From Straminergon stramineum (Eukaryota > Streptophyta > Bryopsida > Hypnales > Calliergonaceae): DNA of 64,000 nucleotides. Positions 1-13,429 of this stretch are shown here, piece after piece. The notes beneath the pieces are model-generated. The model was not told where the DNA came from and ran no database searches. It saw only the letters and a list, made by a program, of their open reading frames with translations. Made by a program: the position numbers and the translations under genes. The stretch's first letter is position 1, and each line of letters begins with the position of its first letter. Where the stretch lies: positions 29,802,906 to 29,866,905 of the forward strand of contig OY987264.1 in assembly GCA_963920665.1 (NCBI GenBank). Direction: 5' to 3'.

Positions 1-2074
1 CAATCCAAATTAAAAAGTATCAAGTGCCAAAACAAAATATAGCAATTTTCATATGAAATATATCAACTCTCATTTCGCTTTGGTGGATACTAGAAACACA
101 TTGACACAAACAAAAAATATGCAAATGTGGTAGTACCTTTTCAACTTTGGCAACCATAATTCTATGGCATCCATTAGATTATCACCAACATCAACCTCAT
201 CAAAGTATAGGGGCCTTTGTACCATCTATAATTCCTTGATGTTGTGCACGAGATAGTTGTTTCATAATGTGGAGATTAGACTTAAGGATCTATTATTTGC
301 TTCTAGAAGGCCTATTAAATATGTATGCCAATGTCATGCAGCACATAGATGGATCTTTTGAAGGCTTTTTACAATAGCCTATGCCATAGACATTGCATTA
401 TGCATCCCACTCAAGATGTCAATTTATGTCATCTCAAGGGCACACATGTAGATGTATATGAACAACGGTAGGTTCACACTATTCTCCAAAGCCCTTCTTG
501 ACGATTATTCTCTTGGAACTCTCATATTTATGTAAAAATTTACATTGCCAAAGTCTTTGGATCTCATGACAAAGCCTTAAAACCTTCATCCCTTGGTAAT
601 GTGGAGAGCAATAGAGCATTTGCGGGGATTGGAGATGGGAGATAATTTTATAGTAGAATTTACATATTCTTAATATTATATAATTTTTATAATAATAGTA
701 GTGGTATGTAGTAGAAGCTTGTGAATTTTGAAAAAATATGCACATGAGAAATCATCATCTATTCTCTTTATATATAAAAACAATGCAATTGTAGATGAGA
801 GAACATGCCAAAAACTACACAAATTTCTTTTAGTATATTGAAGGCCATAAAAATTATTTGATACAATAGGTGTAACTTCATTTGCCACTATTCTTTTATT
901 GTGGCTTTCATTTGATGGCTTCAGTGATGTAGATTATGTCATGACTTCACTTTTGGGGTTTCATTTCATGTTTTTAGTCATGTGTATTCACACCTAGTGC
1001 ACCCTATATTTGTCAATACAAAAATAAATATAGATATATAAAATTTAAACCAACGCCCTTACCAATTTTGACCTGAAGGTTGTCACTCAAATTAAATAAA
1101 ATGAAAAGTTATTATGACATGGAATCTTAAAACATACAAAAATATGAATTGATCATCTTTTGAAAAAACATATGCTTGATGTAGATGAATGGTAAATGTA
1201 ACCAAATTTGTATTTTGCAAATGCTCGATGAATCCAATTTGAATTATGGAAAATAAGGTATGTAAATTGAAATTGTATTTAATTTGAATTGTAAATTTAA
1301 GGCACTCAATGGATTTTTTAGTACAAAATTATCAAACTCTAAAAACAAAGTTATTAAAATGATGGTATTTTACTATTTTATACTTAGTATAGAATTAATG
1401 ATCATTTTTGTGTATTTATGAAAAAATATTGATATATTAGAAACTTGAAAAGCAATCAAAGTTGCAAGTTTTCACACATTTTTTTATGAACATAAGGATT
1501 TGTGTTGTATGAAAATCATATAAAATAGGCAAGTAATGATTCAAATGCTACAATTAGATTTTTTTTTATATTTCAAATGCAAATAGAAATGAAACTTCTA
1601 GAATATAGCTAATTAAAATGTTGATTTCAAATTGAATGTATAGAATAAACAAACACCACCTTGTATATATTACTTGTATAATTGATACAATCTTAATGCA
1701 TATTTTATGTTGAAGCAATATTATGTTTTTTCTATTCATCCAAAACATAAGGAAACTTATTACCTTCCATTGAATTTATTTAAACTTTAATTTGATTTCT
1801 TAAGCATTTTCTATTATAATTTATTGATTATTCATTTCAGTACTTAAGTCAAATCTTAAGTATCCATAGTCAATTAGGTAAGAAAGCATCAAGAGTTAAA
1901 ATTTCTTAAATAGGTAGAAGTTTTTATAATTTTTATAATTAATTTTTCTTTTAAATTGAATATTGAAGTATTTGAATTAGCGTTTTCAAACACGTAATTC
2001 TATTTATTCTGGATGTGTTATTTAATCAAACATATTTTGTAATCTAATGGAATTTTGATGGAACTAATTTGTAG
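1..2074. other. AT-rich gene-free left flank
   Basis: I see no supportable gene here. The minus-strand reading frame around 479-745 and nearby minus-strand frames down to about 130 have slightly protein-like runs, but they are broken by stops and match no family I recognise. They could be remnants of a transposon. The first exons and promoter of the PH-domain gene that follows should lie in or before this stretch, but I could not place them. Confidence 0.5.
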
Positions 2075-5000
2075 GCTTTGCTATGGTTTAAACCTGAAAA
2101 AATAGGATGGTTACTTCTTCACCATTCTAAGCTAGAAGAACAACGATGGAAAAAACTTCATTGTATGATAAAAGGAAATAAATTCTACTATATTCGGAAG
2201 TTGGTATAATGAATTACATCCATCTCTCAATTTTGAATCTCAAACTTTATGTTGTAACTATTGATTTTAATGACATTTTAAATGTTGAAAATGGATATTC
2301 TCTTAGAATTGCAAATATTTCATGTATATCATTACATGGTCTATAACCTTGATATTAAAATATTCATTATCTATAGTTATATTGATAAAAATATTAATAA
2401 ATATTTTTATTATTTCTCCAATCTATAAAGAATGTTAAATTGTTAATATATAAACCATGTCAATAATTTCTATAGTTAATTGATCAGAATCGTCCAGAGC
2501 CAACAGGGGTTTTGCCTTTAGAAGGATGTATAGCTGAGATTGCTCGTCATAATGATAAAGAACCAAATAAACATTGCTTCATTATCATAATGAAAAAACA
2601 TATCAATGAAAATAAAGTGCATATCCACAACAATTATTTGTTTGCTGCTGAATCTATAGATGACTGTCTTGGTTGGTTGGGTTAGTTTTTTTCAAGTTAT
2701 TTTATAGATAGTTTTTATTGTGTACATTTAATGAATAAATTAAATCTACTAAATAATAAAGAATATTTTTATAAAAAATTTGGAGTTTATTACATGGGTT
2801 CATGGAATAAATATTTATTCCAATATTGCAGATGCTATAAATGTAGCTGCAATTTCAACACACATTGCAAGGCTCAAGCTAGAATTTGCTCAAAAAGAGG
2901 TTAAAGAAAATTTGAAATATCCATTTTTCTCATAAATCTTAAATCCTATAGATAGTACATTTATCAAATGAATGATTGTTTTTTAATTATTTTATCAAAA
3001 TATTTCTCAAATATAATAGATTCTATTTTGATCACTTCAAATGAATAGAATGTAAATGAAAAAAAGGATAAACCTAAAATGTTGTGAAAAAATGATGCTT
3101 GAAAAAATAATGTCATACTAAAGTCATGGACTCATGTATTAACACATAAATGACCAAGCAACCGTCCAATTTACCTTAGAGATCTCGGGTAGTTATGCAT
3201 GTAGTCAATTTTGATATGATATTCACAAAATTTTAACACAAGGTGTGAATATGTACCCCCTTAGTGGAAGTAAAATTTTTTTTCCTTGTATGCTTAGATC
3301 AAGGTTATTTTTCCTTAAGTTTTTTGGACAACTAAGGCAATATGTTCAAATTCCTCTTAAACTTCTAAAATTTGGTTGTTATGTGTTTTACATGATATAA
3401 GATGAAAATGTTAAAACAACAACTATATAGTGTAATAATCTCATTCTAAGAAGAGTAAACTCTGCCAACCCTTTTAGGCAAGGATGAAAAAAAAATTATT
3501 CTATTTTCTATCATTGCAATCTATATTTTAATATATTTAACTATATGGTACATTGAATTTTTTTTTAAAATATGAAGTATTCAAGAATGAATAAAGGTGG
3601 TATCTAAAGATAGTTTGAATATTGAAAAGTATTATTTTTTTTCAAAATGTATGGTAAAAATATAAAATAAGCATGAAGCCTTGTTATTAACCTTTAAGCC
3701 CTAAAAGACAAGGTGTTCAAATTTCAAGCAATCTAGGAACACAAACACATCATTTTTTAATTTGTCAAGTTTTTAGAAGATCTTGTATTAGTTGTTTAAC
3801 ATTCATGCAATATAGATTTTGAGGATCTTGCTAGGCAAATATTCTATAATTCAATGTTCACTAGTAAGTCTGGCCTCATAAAATGGCTTTTTTAGTTAAA
3901 AGTTTTTGGCCCTTCATATATGACTTGAATAAAAATTTAAATCTTAAAAAATCACTATGATTACTTGATTAGAAGTAAAAGTTTTGAACTTAGAGGGAAA
4001 AATCCTTGTGAAATCACAAATATCCAATCAACAATCGATTTTACAATTAATTTTTAATTTTTTGCTTCAAATATTATTGAAAAATATTAGCTTATGAACT
4101 ATTTCAGTTGATCTATTCATATGAATATGATCTATGGATCATATTTTACAACTATTTTTGAGAGTCATCATTAATTATTATTTTGAGTTGTATATTATAA
4201 TACATCTTCACAATTTTGGCAATCTAGGCTACCCCTTGGTCCTTTAGGGATTAAAGGACTAAAAAAACAATTGCATTTTTTAGATCAACTGCCATTGCAA
4301 AGCCAAAGCTTATTATTATTATTTAACTATTGTTTTAGATAAATATCTGATCCATTATTAAATTTTCAATGGATTTATTTGTGCACATTTTATGAAAAAA
4401 TTTATGTTTTAGATGTCAACACTTGCAACTTTGGTTGCTTAACAAAATGGAAGTTTTTTTTAATCTAATTGAAAGATCATTAGCTAATTTTTTGATGTTT
4501 TATTACAAGAACAAAGTGAAAAAGATTGCTAATAGAAATATTTGTCTAAGTTGTACAAAAGAAACAAAATGACATACTTTGCATATGTCTAGTTCATCTA
4601 TCACAAAAGGATGAACAAAATTATAAATAAAATCATTAAGTTGTCCAATTTGATGATAAGTGTTCTACTTTACTAAGTTGAGAAACTATTGAAAGTATTC
4701 AATGGAAAATGACTCACAATTGAAAAGTCTTTCAATATACACCACACGCACTAGTTGAAAAAACTTAATAGAACTTGATCCGAAACTCGATCTTCAATAT
4801 TATTTTAGGGAGTTCAAACTACTTCAATATTTCAAAAGGAAACCAATAAAAAGTTTAGCTTATAAATTGTAGCAATTTAAGACATTTCAATTGTTATTAA
4901 TTGTCTATAGACATGTTTTTTATTAAAAAAAATCATATTACATACTATAAAATAACTACGTCAACGGTTGCTTATAATAATATTTAGTTTTAGTTCCTAA

Positions 5001-8000
5001 ATACGAATTATATTGCTAGAAGAATCTGGTCTTGAAATTAATTAAAAGAAACTTATTTTGAGTCTTCTACTTTCTAATTTTTAAATCAAGTATAAACAAA
5101 AAAAAATTACACTCATTTTTCAACAATTTTTTTCATCTTACACATGGAGTTTTGAATTGAATTGAATAATGACTATAGGTAGAAGATTTGATGGTTCATT
5201 GGACAAATCTAGAAGAAGAAGATGCTCAAAAGGTCAATTACAAAATCCATTTCATAGTTATTAAATTTTGTACTACTATTACACCCATTTTGTTATTAAA
5301 ACCATAATTATCCATTTTCATTTGTTTTATTGTTTACAATTGATTGTCTTGTAAGAGTAGGAATACTTTCAATGCAAATGTTGAAATGATTGACTTTTGA
5401 AAAGCATAAAAGGATTTCTAAAAGTTTTGAAAATTAAAATTAAAATATTGTCATTAAAGACTTCAATAAATACCATTTTTCTTTGTTAAAAGTGCAACGC
5501 AATGAAAAATCAATTTGTAACCACTCGAACTTACAAGAACATTGGCAAAACCCCTTCAAAACAAGGCCATTCACTACAAGAGAAAGGGGTGTTTTAAGAA
5601 TAGTCCTAGTAGTAAAGACTTTTAAGTAATGATCTATAAGGAGTCTTTTAAGTAAAATTTTACTGAAAATACATGTGTTTTCAATAAAATTTTACTTAAA
5701 AGAGTAAAAAGACTCCTTCTAGATCATTACTTAAAAGACTATATTACTAGGACTAAACTTAAAACATCCCTTTCTCTTGTAGTGATTGAAGCCTACAAAG
5801 GAATTGGTGACCACCAATTTGTCTTTGCAAGGCTTCAAAATTGACAAGAGATTGTCATTTTTTGTGTAAGTGAATTCCTAAAATTGAATACTTTAATATC
5901 CACAATAATAGTAGATTTTAATATTTAAATATATTATTATGGTTGATAATGAAAAAGTGTTCTACATGTATGGTTTGACTACATGTAATGCCACAAATCA
6001 ATAGCAGTGATGGCTAATAGTCTTATAGAATTGAAGACTACCAAATTGTTTGAGAATATTGGCAGTTGATTTGCCAACTCTTCTATGCAAGATATTTGCC
6101 CCATAAGCACTTTTAGTATATGACATGCTCTTTTAATGAGAATTTTGATAATTCAAAAATAAAATCAATTAAATAGTTTATTTCTTCAAATATATTAAAC
6201 CATAATATAGGATTCCATGTACAAAAACATTTGTATTTTCATATTCGAACACATTTTTTTAATGAATTTTTTCAAATGTACATATCGTCCTCATTTGTAA
6301 AAATATCTAAGCATTTGTGTTGAGTGTTACAGGAAGCGGATTCAAGCCTTGCATATAGAGAAGAAAATCCACTTATATTACAAGCTCTTGTAAACGAGTT
6401 AATGGAATTGTATCATTCGATGACATTGGCCGAGCAGGAAACTTTTTATTTAATTTTCAACATTATAATTGATGTTTACAACACCTTTATATTAGAGAAA
6501 TGTAAATAATTAGTAACTTTGAAGCATTGCATATGTAAAGAATAAAAAATCTCTAGATTCAAGATATTGAATATATTGTGCAGAGTAAAATAGCTTCACA
6601 AAAACAACTTTATGCAACACATAGTTATATTGCGAAGCTTCAACAAGCAACAATATTGTATGTGTCATTCATTTGTCTTAAACAATGAATTTTAAGCATG
6701 TGAAGAGTTTCCATTGTTACCTCACGATATGGATTTTTGTACAAATCATTGCAAATGTATGATTATAAAAAATGTAGCGGATTTACAGGTTAGAAGATGA
6801 AGTTAAAGAAAAACATAAAGCATTAATTCAAAAAGGTAAAAGATCATATGTTGGAGATGGAAACTCATATATAAATAGGATGATATTTATCAACTTCATA
6901 AAATATATTATTTGAATTGTTTAAGTGATATTTTTTCTTCCCATTTTGAATGTAGATGTAATAACTATCAATAAAAGTTTGAAGCATCTAATATCCCTAA
7001 GAAGTTCTTTGCATGATATCACAAGAGAAGTAAGTAATTTGTACAATTCTTTTGATATTTTGCAAGATGTTTTGGTCTCATATGAAATCAATATTGTTTG
7101 AATATTTGTCGTCTATGAATTTTTATAAAAAATGATAATATTAATGAAATTTTTTTGAATATAAAATACTATTTCTTATAAGATTAGATTTAACACAAAA
7201 AATACAAAATATACTTTTAAAATTTGACTATAATATGATTCTACTGTTATCTCCAATTGTCGAAAAATTCAAATCTTTATAGAATGAAATATTAAGTGCA
7301 ATGGTAAGTGTTGATGATGGTATTTGGAATAATGATCTAAATACTTCTTCCAATTGTACCAAATCAGATAAAAGTACTTGAAGGGAATCAAGAATATGGG
7401 CCAGAAGTAAATGTAATGGGATCTAGTATAAAAATTTTAAGGGGCACTTTAAAAAAATTAAAAAGACTTCATGAAAGGAAGGTATTCTCTTTAAAATAGG
7501 ATTTTTTTAATTTATAAATATTGAATAAAATTTAAAAATTTTATTTAAAAAAAATTATAGTGAACATTTGTACATGCTTTATGGTCATTCAATATTATTT
7601 ATTCAATTTCTATATTTCCATATAACTTGATGCTAGTAAAGACCATAATTAATAAATATATTATTCATTTATCATTATATTTTATTTATTTATTTATTTA
7701 TTTTCTCCAAATTTATTTTAAAATGTAGGATTATCTTTCTCCAAAAGGCAAATTACCCAATGAAGATGAAATTTGGAAAGTTTGTGAACAAATCAATGTT
7801 ATTTATGAAAATGAACATAGTCTTTTACAAAAGGCTCTCCCTGAAGAAAATATAGAATTTATAGCTCAACAAGGTAGGCACTCGTTGGCTTCTTATGCAA
7901 TTGTACCAACATTAGAAAATCAAAGTAGAAAAAAACGAGAAGAAAGTGATTTACTAGAATTTGATGAAAAACCTAAAAGGACATGGTCATATAAGTCTTT

Positions 8001-8316
8001 GCTAGGCTTCAAAGATACAAATGATGATGTTCAAAGTAGAATTGTGACTCCAACAAGTAGTAATAAATTTGAAGAAAATAAGACTCTACAAAATTTGGGT
8101 ACAAAGAGCATGTTATTACCTCATTTACAAATTGGAGTTTCGGAAAATAATATTTCAAGTTCATCTTTGAAAACCAAAGATAAAGATAAAATGCTCAATG
8201 GAAAAAGAAACCAAAATATAAGTCCAGAGTTGTCCAATGAGGAAACAATTGCTAATTCCGCTCCTAAAAAAAACAAGTTGATCACACAAGCTGGAAGTAA
8301 ATTGCAACACATGTAA
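2075..8316 (+). CDS. PH-domain and coiled-coil protein, 5' end not found
   Basis: Exons inferred from splice sites and phase: 2075-2203, 2488-2680, 2832-2899, 5179-5232, 6333 to about 6470, 6584-6657, 6789-6835, 6956-7029, 7283-7303, 7368-7481 and 7729-8316. The first three encode a pleckstrin-homology-like fold: an opening strand with IGWLLLHHSK, then QRWKKLHCMIKGNKFYYI, then GVLPLEGC, a basic loop, YLFAAES and a closing helix around DCLGWLDAI whose Trp is the conserved PH C-terminal Trp. Later exons give short Lys/Glu/Leu-rich helices, probably coiled coil, and a hydrophilic Lys/Asn/Ser-rich tail. PH domains usually bind phosphoinositides or proteins at membranes; the partner is unknown here. 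Upstream exons, including the start codon, are missing from this model, and the donor of the 6333 exon is uncertain. Codons are much more AT-rich than in the other genes of the window. It could be a diverging gene or a recent pseudogene: the splice sites look intact, but the 3' end appears frameshifted. Confidence 0.55.
3687..4254. mobile_element. Possible TTAA-bounded repeat element, degenerate ends
   Basis: The left end reads TTAACC followed by a run containing CCCTAAAAGAC; the right end reads TTGGTCCTTTAGGGATTAA, the reverse of the family terminus. The segment is about 570 bp and lies in the long intron between exons 3 and 4 of the PH-domain gene. The left terminus is poorly conserved, so this copy is the least certain of its family. 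No coding sequence is visible. Confidence 0.3.
5572..5784. mobile_element. CACTA-type foldback MITE in a PH-gene intron
   Basis: A 213-bp segment starts CACTACAAGAGAAAGGG and ends with its inverse, and is flanked on both sides by the trinucleotide ATT (5569-5571 and 5785-5787). Nearly the whole element folds on itself: the two arms of about 100 bp pair with few mismatches. CACTA/EnSpm (CMC) transposons have CACTA termini and make 3-bp target duplications, and CACTACAAGA is a common plant terminus. With no coding capacity this is a non-autonomous miniature element. It sits between exons at 5232 and 6333. Confidence 0.85.
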
Positions 8317-8555
8317 ATAATACTTCATCCTTTCTTCAAATGGATTCAAAAATATGGAAAAATGAAGAGACAGATAAGGCATTGGAGAAAATATCTCCAC
8401 CAATACAAACAACATTATCTGAAATGTTAAATGACAAAAACAAGTTTAATGATAAACAAAGTTTGAATGAAGTTGATAATAAGAAACTTGTGAACAATGC
8501 ATCTTCATCATCAACACTCGAGCTTCCAATAAATGATCCAAAACCAAATCACTAA
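8302..8555 (+). pseudogene. Out-of-frame continuation of the PH-protein C-terminus
   Basis: The reading frame one base over from the last exon of the PH-domain gene stays open from about 8302 to the stop at 8553-8555. It has the same Asn/Lys/Ser-rich, low-complexity composition as the annotated tail. The annotated frame stops at 8314-8316, inside the overlap of the two frames. The simplest reading is that a one-base indel between about 8298 and 8313 cut the protein short and that this segment is the former C-terminus. An unrecognised small intron or a sequencing error would look the same. Confidence 0.4.
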
Positions 8556-9637
8556 GGAGAAGCAATGGCTTTGAATAAAAAACCACCAAACATAAAATAA
8601 AAATATTTGTATGATATGATTTTTTTCTTAAACATTTATTTTCATTACTTTAAATAATCCCATAAGGTACGTACCCTTCTTTTGAAATGAAGATGTTAGA
8701 GTCAAATTTGTTTATAGCATATCGTATATGAAATCCTTAAATTCTATTATTCTAGATTAGTACCTATCTTTGAAATCATGTTCAATTTTTTGTCTTTATT
8801 CTCTAATTCAAAATAAATTTGCAATACTCCTATAGTATTCCACTAGAATCTACGGATTTATTTTGAGACATAAGGAGTATTGTTATTATTGGTAACTTCA
8901 AGAAAAAGAAGTTTTAAATTATATCCTCTAAAATATATTTAGTAAAATACCTCACCAATTGCAAGATTGAGGTCCTTAAATTCCAATATTTTTAATCCAT
9001 CCTAAAGGTGTACTTTTAATTCAAAATCCTTTAGTTAAAAGATTTGAATTACCAAGAAAGGGTCTCATGTTAAGAAAAGAAATCTAAGAAATAATTGAAA
9101 AATGCCAATTCCAAAGGTGAGAATCCAAACATTTTTTTTCATTTTCATTTTTTTCTAAAATCATTAAACCAAGAATGTGAAAAAGAATTTCCTAAATTTT
9201 TTTGGGAATAGATGTTACAATTGTCTAAGAAAATGAATCTTGTCATAATTTTCATTTCGTCAATAATAAAATGATTCGAGTTTCCTATTTATATATATAC
9301 TAGTAAAATTAATTTGTTCTATTATTTTATTTAATAATATTTTTTAGAAAAATAATTATATTTCTTTCTAGCATTGCTCAAGTTTGCTTTCAAACCAAAA
9401 AGCTTATAAATTTTGCAATTCTCATCAAAATTTTACAAAACAAAGTTTGACATAAAAAGAATAATAAATATAAATTATTTTATAAATATCAATTAATCCA
9501 TTTTTCAAAGTCAATATCTCCTATCCAAAAATTCAAAATCCATTTTAGGCTTTAGACCTGATTAAGGCAAAAATAAAAGCAAGTCAAAATAAAAATAATT
9601 CAATCTAATTTTATGAATCAATGTTAGTGGCTGAAGG
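8556..9637. other. AT-rich intergenic stretch
   Basis: No gene seen. It includes a small inverted repeat at about 8821-8885 (CAATACTCCT against AGGAGTATTG), and the 3' UTR of the PH-domain gene may occupy its first few hundred bases. Confidence 0.5.
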
Positions 9638-10392
9638 TTAACCCTTAATGAACCAAGCAGAGTACACTTTCAAAATGGTCCAAAACTACCAAGAATTTAA
9701 GCAATTATTTGCTCATTTTTTCTTGAGATTAGATAGAATGGAACCACAAGATCTTGAAGTTCACATTGAGAGTGAGCACCTCAAGAAATTTCAGATTTTT
9801 GATTGCAAAATTTAGTAGATATTTAAGTTTGAAGTTTTATTTGGGTCAATGGAAAAATAGGGAAGCACACTTTGAAGGAGCATATCTTAGTGAGAATATT
9901 TTGAAATGATGAACTTTTGTGGTGAATGAAAGACAAGAGAGTTGAAAATGCTCATCAAAAACTTCACATCATTATGAGGAACTCTCAATTCATGGTGGAG
10001 CTTGCAGTGCACTATGGTACATGAAATGAAAGTAGTGCTTGTAAGAAAAATAAGAGTGGGTCACTTGTTTTGCCCTTGAGCTCGTTGGATCTGCCCTTTT
10101 TGAGATGGGCAACAATTGCATTGGTTGGCTGACTTTCAATCCATGCCCAAACCAAGCCCTCCCAAATGGATTGTGAACTACACTACACCACTCAACTTAA
10201 AAAAAAAATTCACAAGGTGGATTTTAACCCAAATTTGATGAAACTACAGCCATTGGATTCATAATATACTAAATATAGTTTATTTTCTAGAAATAATTTT
10301 TATTTTGAAAAAAAATTCAAATTTTGATAATGGATAGCTCAAAAAAAAGGGGCAATGACCAGAAAATGGTGGCTTGGGTCATTAGTAGTTAA
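9638..10392. mobile_element. TTAA-bounded TIR element, 755 bp
   Basis: The left end is TTAACCCTTAATGAACCAAG. The right end, read in reverse complement, is TTAACTACTAATGACCCAAG, so the termini match at most of 20 positions and both begin with TTAA. The interior has no long reading frame. It belongs with the copies at 11191, 16568, 29903, 30512 and 31398, which share the CC(C/T)-TAA-GGACCA-like terminus. Confidence 0.5.
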
Positions 10393-11190
10393 ATGAGAGG
10401 CTCTTGCCTTAATTAAGAATGTTATGTTGAAGGAACTTTGCCAAAGAGAACTTGCTTGAGGTTCTAAGAATTAATTTCAAATTTTCTTCCAAAATTCCCT
10501 CAAAATTGTTGATTGTCACCTAGACATTGAGAACACTATAGTAAAGCACCATGATAGAAATAAAACATAGTTAATATTAATAGTTAACGAAGTATAGTTA
10601 ATATTACAAAACATAAAATCAATCATTGTACTAGATCTTATTTGCAAGGTAGCAAGGATTTCAATGCACTGTAGTATGCAATATTTGGACATGGCATGGA
10701 TGAAACTTCAAAGTATTATTTGTAGGTGTATCCAAAATCAATGCAAGGCTCTCCTAGGTTCTCATGCCCTAATTGTGTACATATGTGTCCTCAATATCTA
10801 AATTTGAGCCCCTCAATGCTCCACCATCTTTGGGATAAATGATCAATGTTGTAAAAATGTGAGCTTTATCCAATTCTTATGCATTCAAGAAATACCAAGA
10901 AAAATCATGTTATATATCAATGGAAAAAAGAAAAATATGTTCTATATGAAGTCATGAATCAATGATACAAATACATTGGAGGAGTTTCAATTATCAGGGA
11001 ACCTTGCTCTTTCTATATGACAATCATGAAATATGATTGGAATTAATCTCTCTCTCTTGAAAGGGCTTCAATTATCAATTGTAAATTTTCAATAGTAATA
11101 CTATTATGTTTTAGGTTGATCACTTTGGGATTAATGTCCCTTTTGGTCCAAATGTAGGCATTACATTCTAGATGCACAACATAACAAACA

Positions 11191-12113
11191 TTAACCCCTA
11201 AAGGACCAATGTGTGTTTTTTTGCAACATAGATTTTTTGGGTAGGTACTTGTGATTGGAGATTTGAATATTGTAGGTTGAAATTTTCATCAAAGGTAGGG
11301 ACAAGGAATATCTTTCAGATGCACAAAAGTTCATAACATTTAGAAATATGTGTCAAAAGTTATGGCCTAATATGTTATTTATTTTTGTAAATGGGCAATT
11401 TGAGCAGATTAAAAAAATTCACTTTTTTCAGAAAAAAAAAATTGAAATTGGTTTTCTAGAGTTATATATACGTGGAAAGCTTTGAGCCATTCCATTTTGA
11501 TCAATGAGTCAAAAGGTACAAGGAGTTTTAGTTTGCAAGCAATTATGTATTTTCTCCTTTAGAATAAACTTTGAAGTCCTTTATTTTACTCAATTTTCCA
11601 TATTTTTTGAAATTAAAAAATAAATAAAAATGAGTAGATTTTTTTATGACAACATTTCAACCATTGAGATTTGAATTTTTCAAATCCATAACAAAATTCT
11701 TAACAGTTTTGTATTTTGAATCATTCTCTACCTCTTTCTACTTACTATTTGTTTCCTATATGTTGTAGAACTCCAAATAATCTGAATTTTTTCAAGAATG
11801 TAGCCAACTTGCCTTGAAGAATGAATCCACATATTCATCAACATTTTGGACATTTTTTCAAACAAATGTGATCTTGTGAAGTGCAACTTTTTGGTTTTTG
11901 CAGGGCCAAAAAAAGGAGGTTGTCACTTTGAATGCTAATATCTTGCACTCTACAAGGTAGAAATTTATAATATTTTTCCACATCTTCTATGTTGCGAGAT
12001 CCTATAGTTATATGTCTCCAATTTTTTTCTTTCTAAAATTTGGTGCTTGTTTTAGAAATGGGAGTTTGTGAGCATTTTTGGTGGAAACATAGTCACTGTC
12101 CTTAAGGGGTTAA
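11191..12113. mobile_element. TTAA-bounded TIR element, 923 bp
   Basis: The left end is TTAACCCCTAAAGGACCA. The right end is TGTCCTTAAGGGGTTAA, its near-perfect inverse. TTAA occurs once at each outer edge, as expected if it is the duplicated target, and no duplication is visible outside it. Part of the interior (about 11420-11780) recurs at about 15750-16080, including a shared AAAGCTTTGA and AATAAACTTTGAAGTC. No protein is encoded. Confidence 0.6.
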
Positions 12114-12392
12114 AATCAACTTTTCAAATGAAATGTTGAATTAATTTCTGCAAAAAAATTTTGGAAGGTCCTAGATTATCCTAGACTAATAATAGGATGA
12201 CATGTGACTACTTTTTTCTTTAACAAAAATGATTATTTTATGAGATATTGAAGAAAAAATAATTTTAAATATAAATGTAAAAATATTTTGATTATTTATT
12301 TTTCAATTTTAAAAATAGAAAATAATAATAATGAATCTAGAAGAATATTTCTATTATTGATAGTTGCTAAAAATTTATTGCCTAGAATTAAT

Positions 12393-13040
12393 TAACCCCT
12401 AAAGAACCCAATAGCATTTTTTTGGCTATATAGTATTTTTGGTCATCTGGTTACGAATGAAATTTTCATTATTTTCTTTCAAATTTTCATACATTATATG
12501 ATCAACAATGCTAGTATGTGAGCCCAAGAATGTGAGCTTGTGAGCATTGAGCCTACAATATTGGTACCTATAATATAGATACCCCACACTATAGAAGGTT
12601 TATGTATCATAAACACCTATAATATGGATATTTGTAATATATAACCTATAATCATAGACGGTTTTTATAGTATATACATCTATTACATAGGTGTGTAGTA
12701 TTCTAGGTTCATGGGCTCACACTCCTATGTTCATATAGTAGCAATCCTTTGGCATATGATATTTAGTTTTTTTTAGAGTCCAAGTAATGAGGGGAGATTA
12801 ACAAAACACAAATTAAAAAAGAAAAAAATGTTTTTTTTATTCTTCTCTAATAAAATCAAAGTAGATTCTATTTCCCTTTATCAAATCCTCCTCATGTTTG
12901 GAAATAAGAATCAATTTTGTTTAGTACAAAAAATTCCTCATTAGTTCATACAGAGAAGTAGAAATATAAAACTACTCATTTTTAGGTACTAATATTGGTA
13001 TATGGGGTATGAACCATAGGTACTAAGTATTGTTCCAAAA
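12393..13040. repeat. Single left terminus of the TTAA family
   Basis: TTAACCCCTAAAGAACCCAA starts at 12393 and closely matches the left ends of complete copies. I found no matching right terminus before about 13 kb, so the copy is probably truncated and its end is uncertain. The rest is AT-rich with no gene seen. Confidence 0.3.
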
Positions 13041-13429
13041 GATTCTACACGAATATATGAAAAATGGCACTTTTAAAATATATAACCAGTCTTCACATAC
13101 ATATAATTTCAGCAATATAACTTCGACTTGGTCCAAAAAAAATATAGAACTAAATCTCTAAGAGATTTCCATTCTGTCAAGTGCAAACAGTGATTACTAT
13201 TTCTCATAATTGAGAAGGTTTCCTAGTCCCGAGGATTGAAACCCTAGGAGATGAATAAACAGTCCAGAACAATCAACATTGAAGCTCATAGTATTATGAC
13301 AAAGAGAAATCCAAATGGTGCCTTGGAATAAGTCCAAAACCGGTATGTTGGTGATCAACATGCGCAATATACTCCATCATCATAGCTTGAAAGTTTTTGA
13401 ATTTTTTGAATAAATTCTCAGGAGGTGGT

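Noticed and set aside
479..888. Minus-strand frames with slightly protein-like runs (CHEIQRLWQCKF)
   Set aside because: No extended match to a family I can name, with stops on both sides; at best a decayed transposon remnant.
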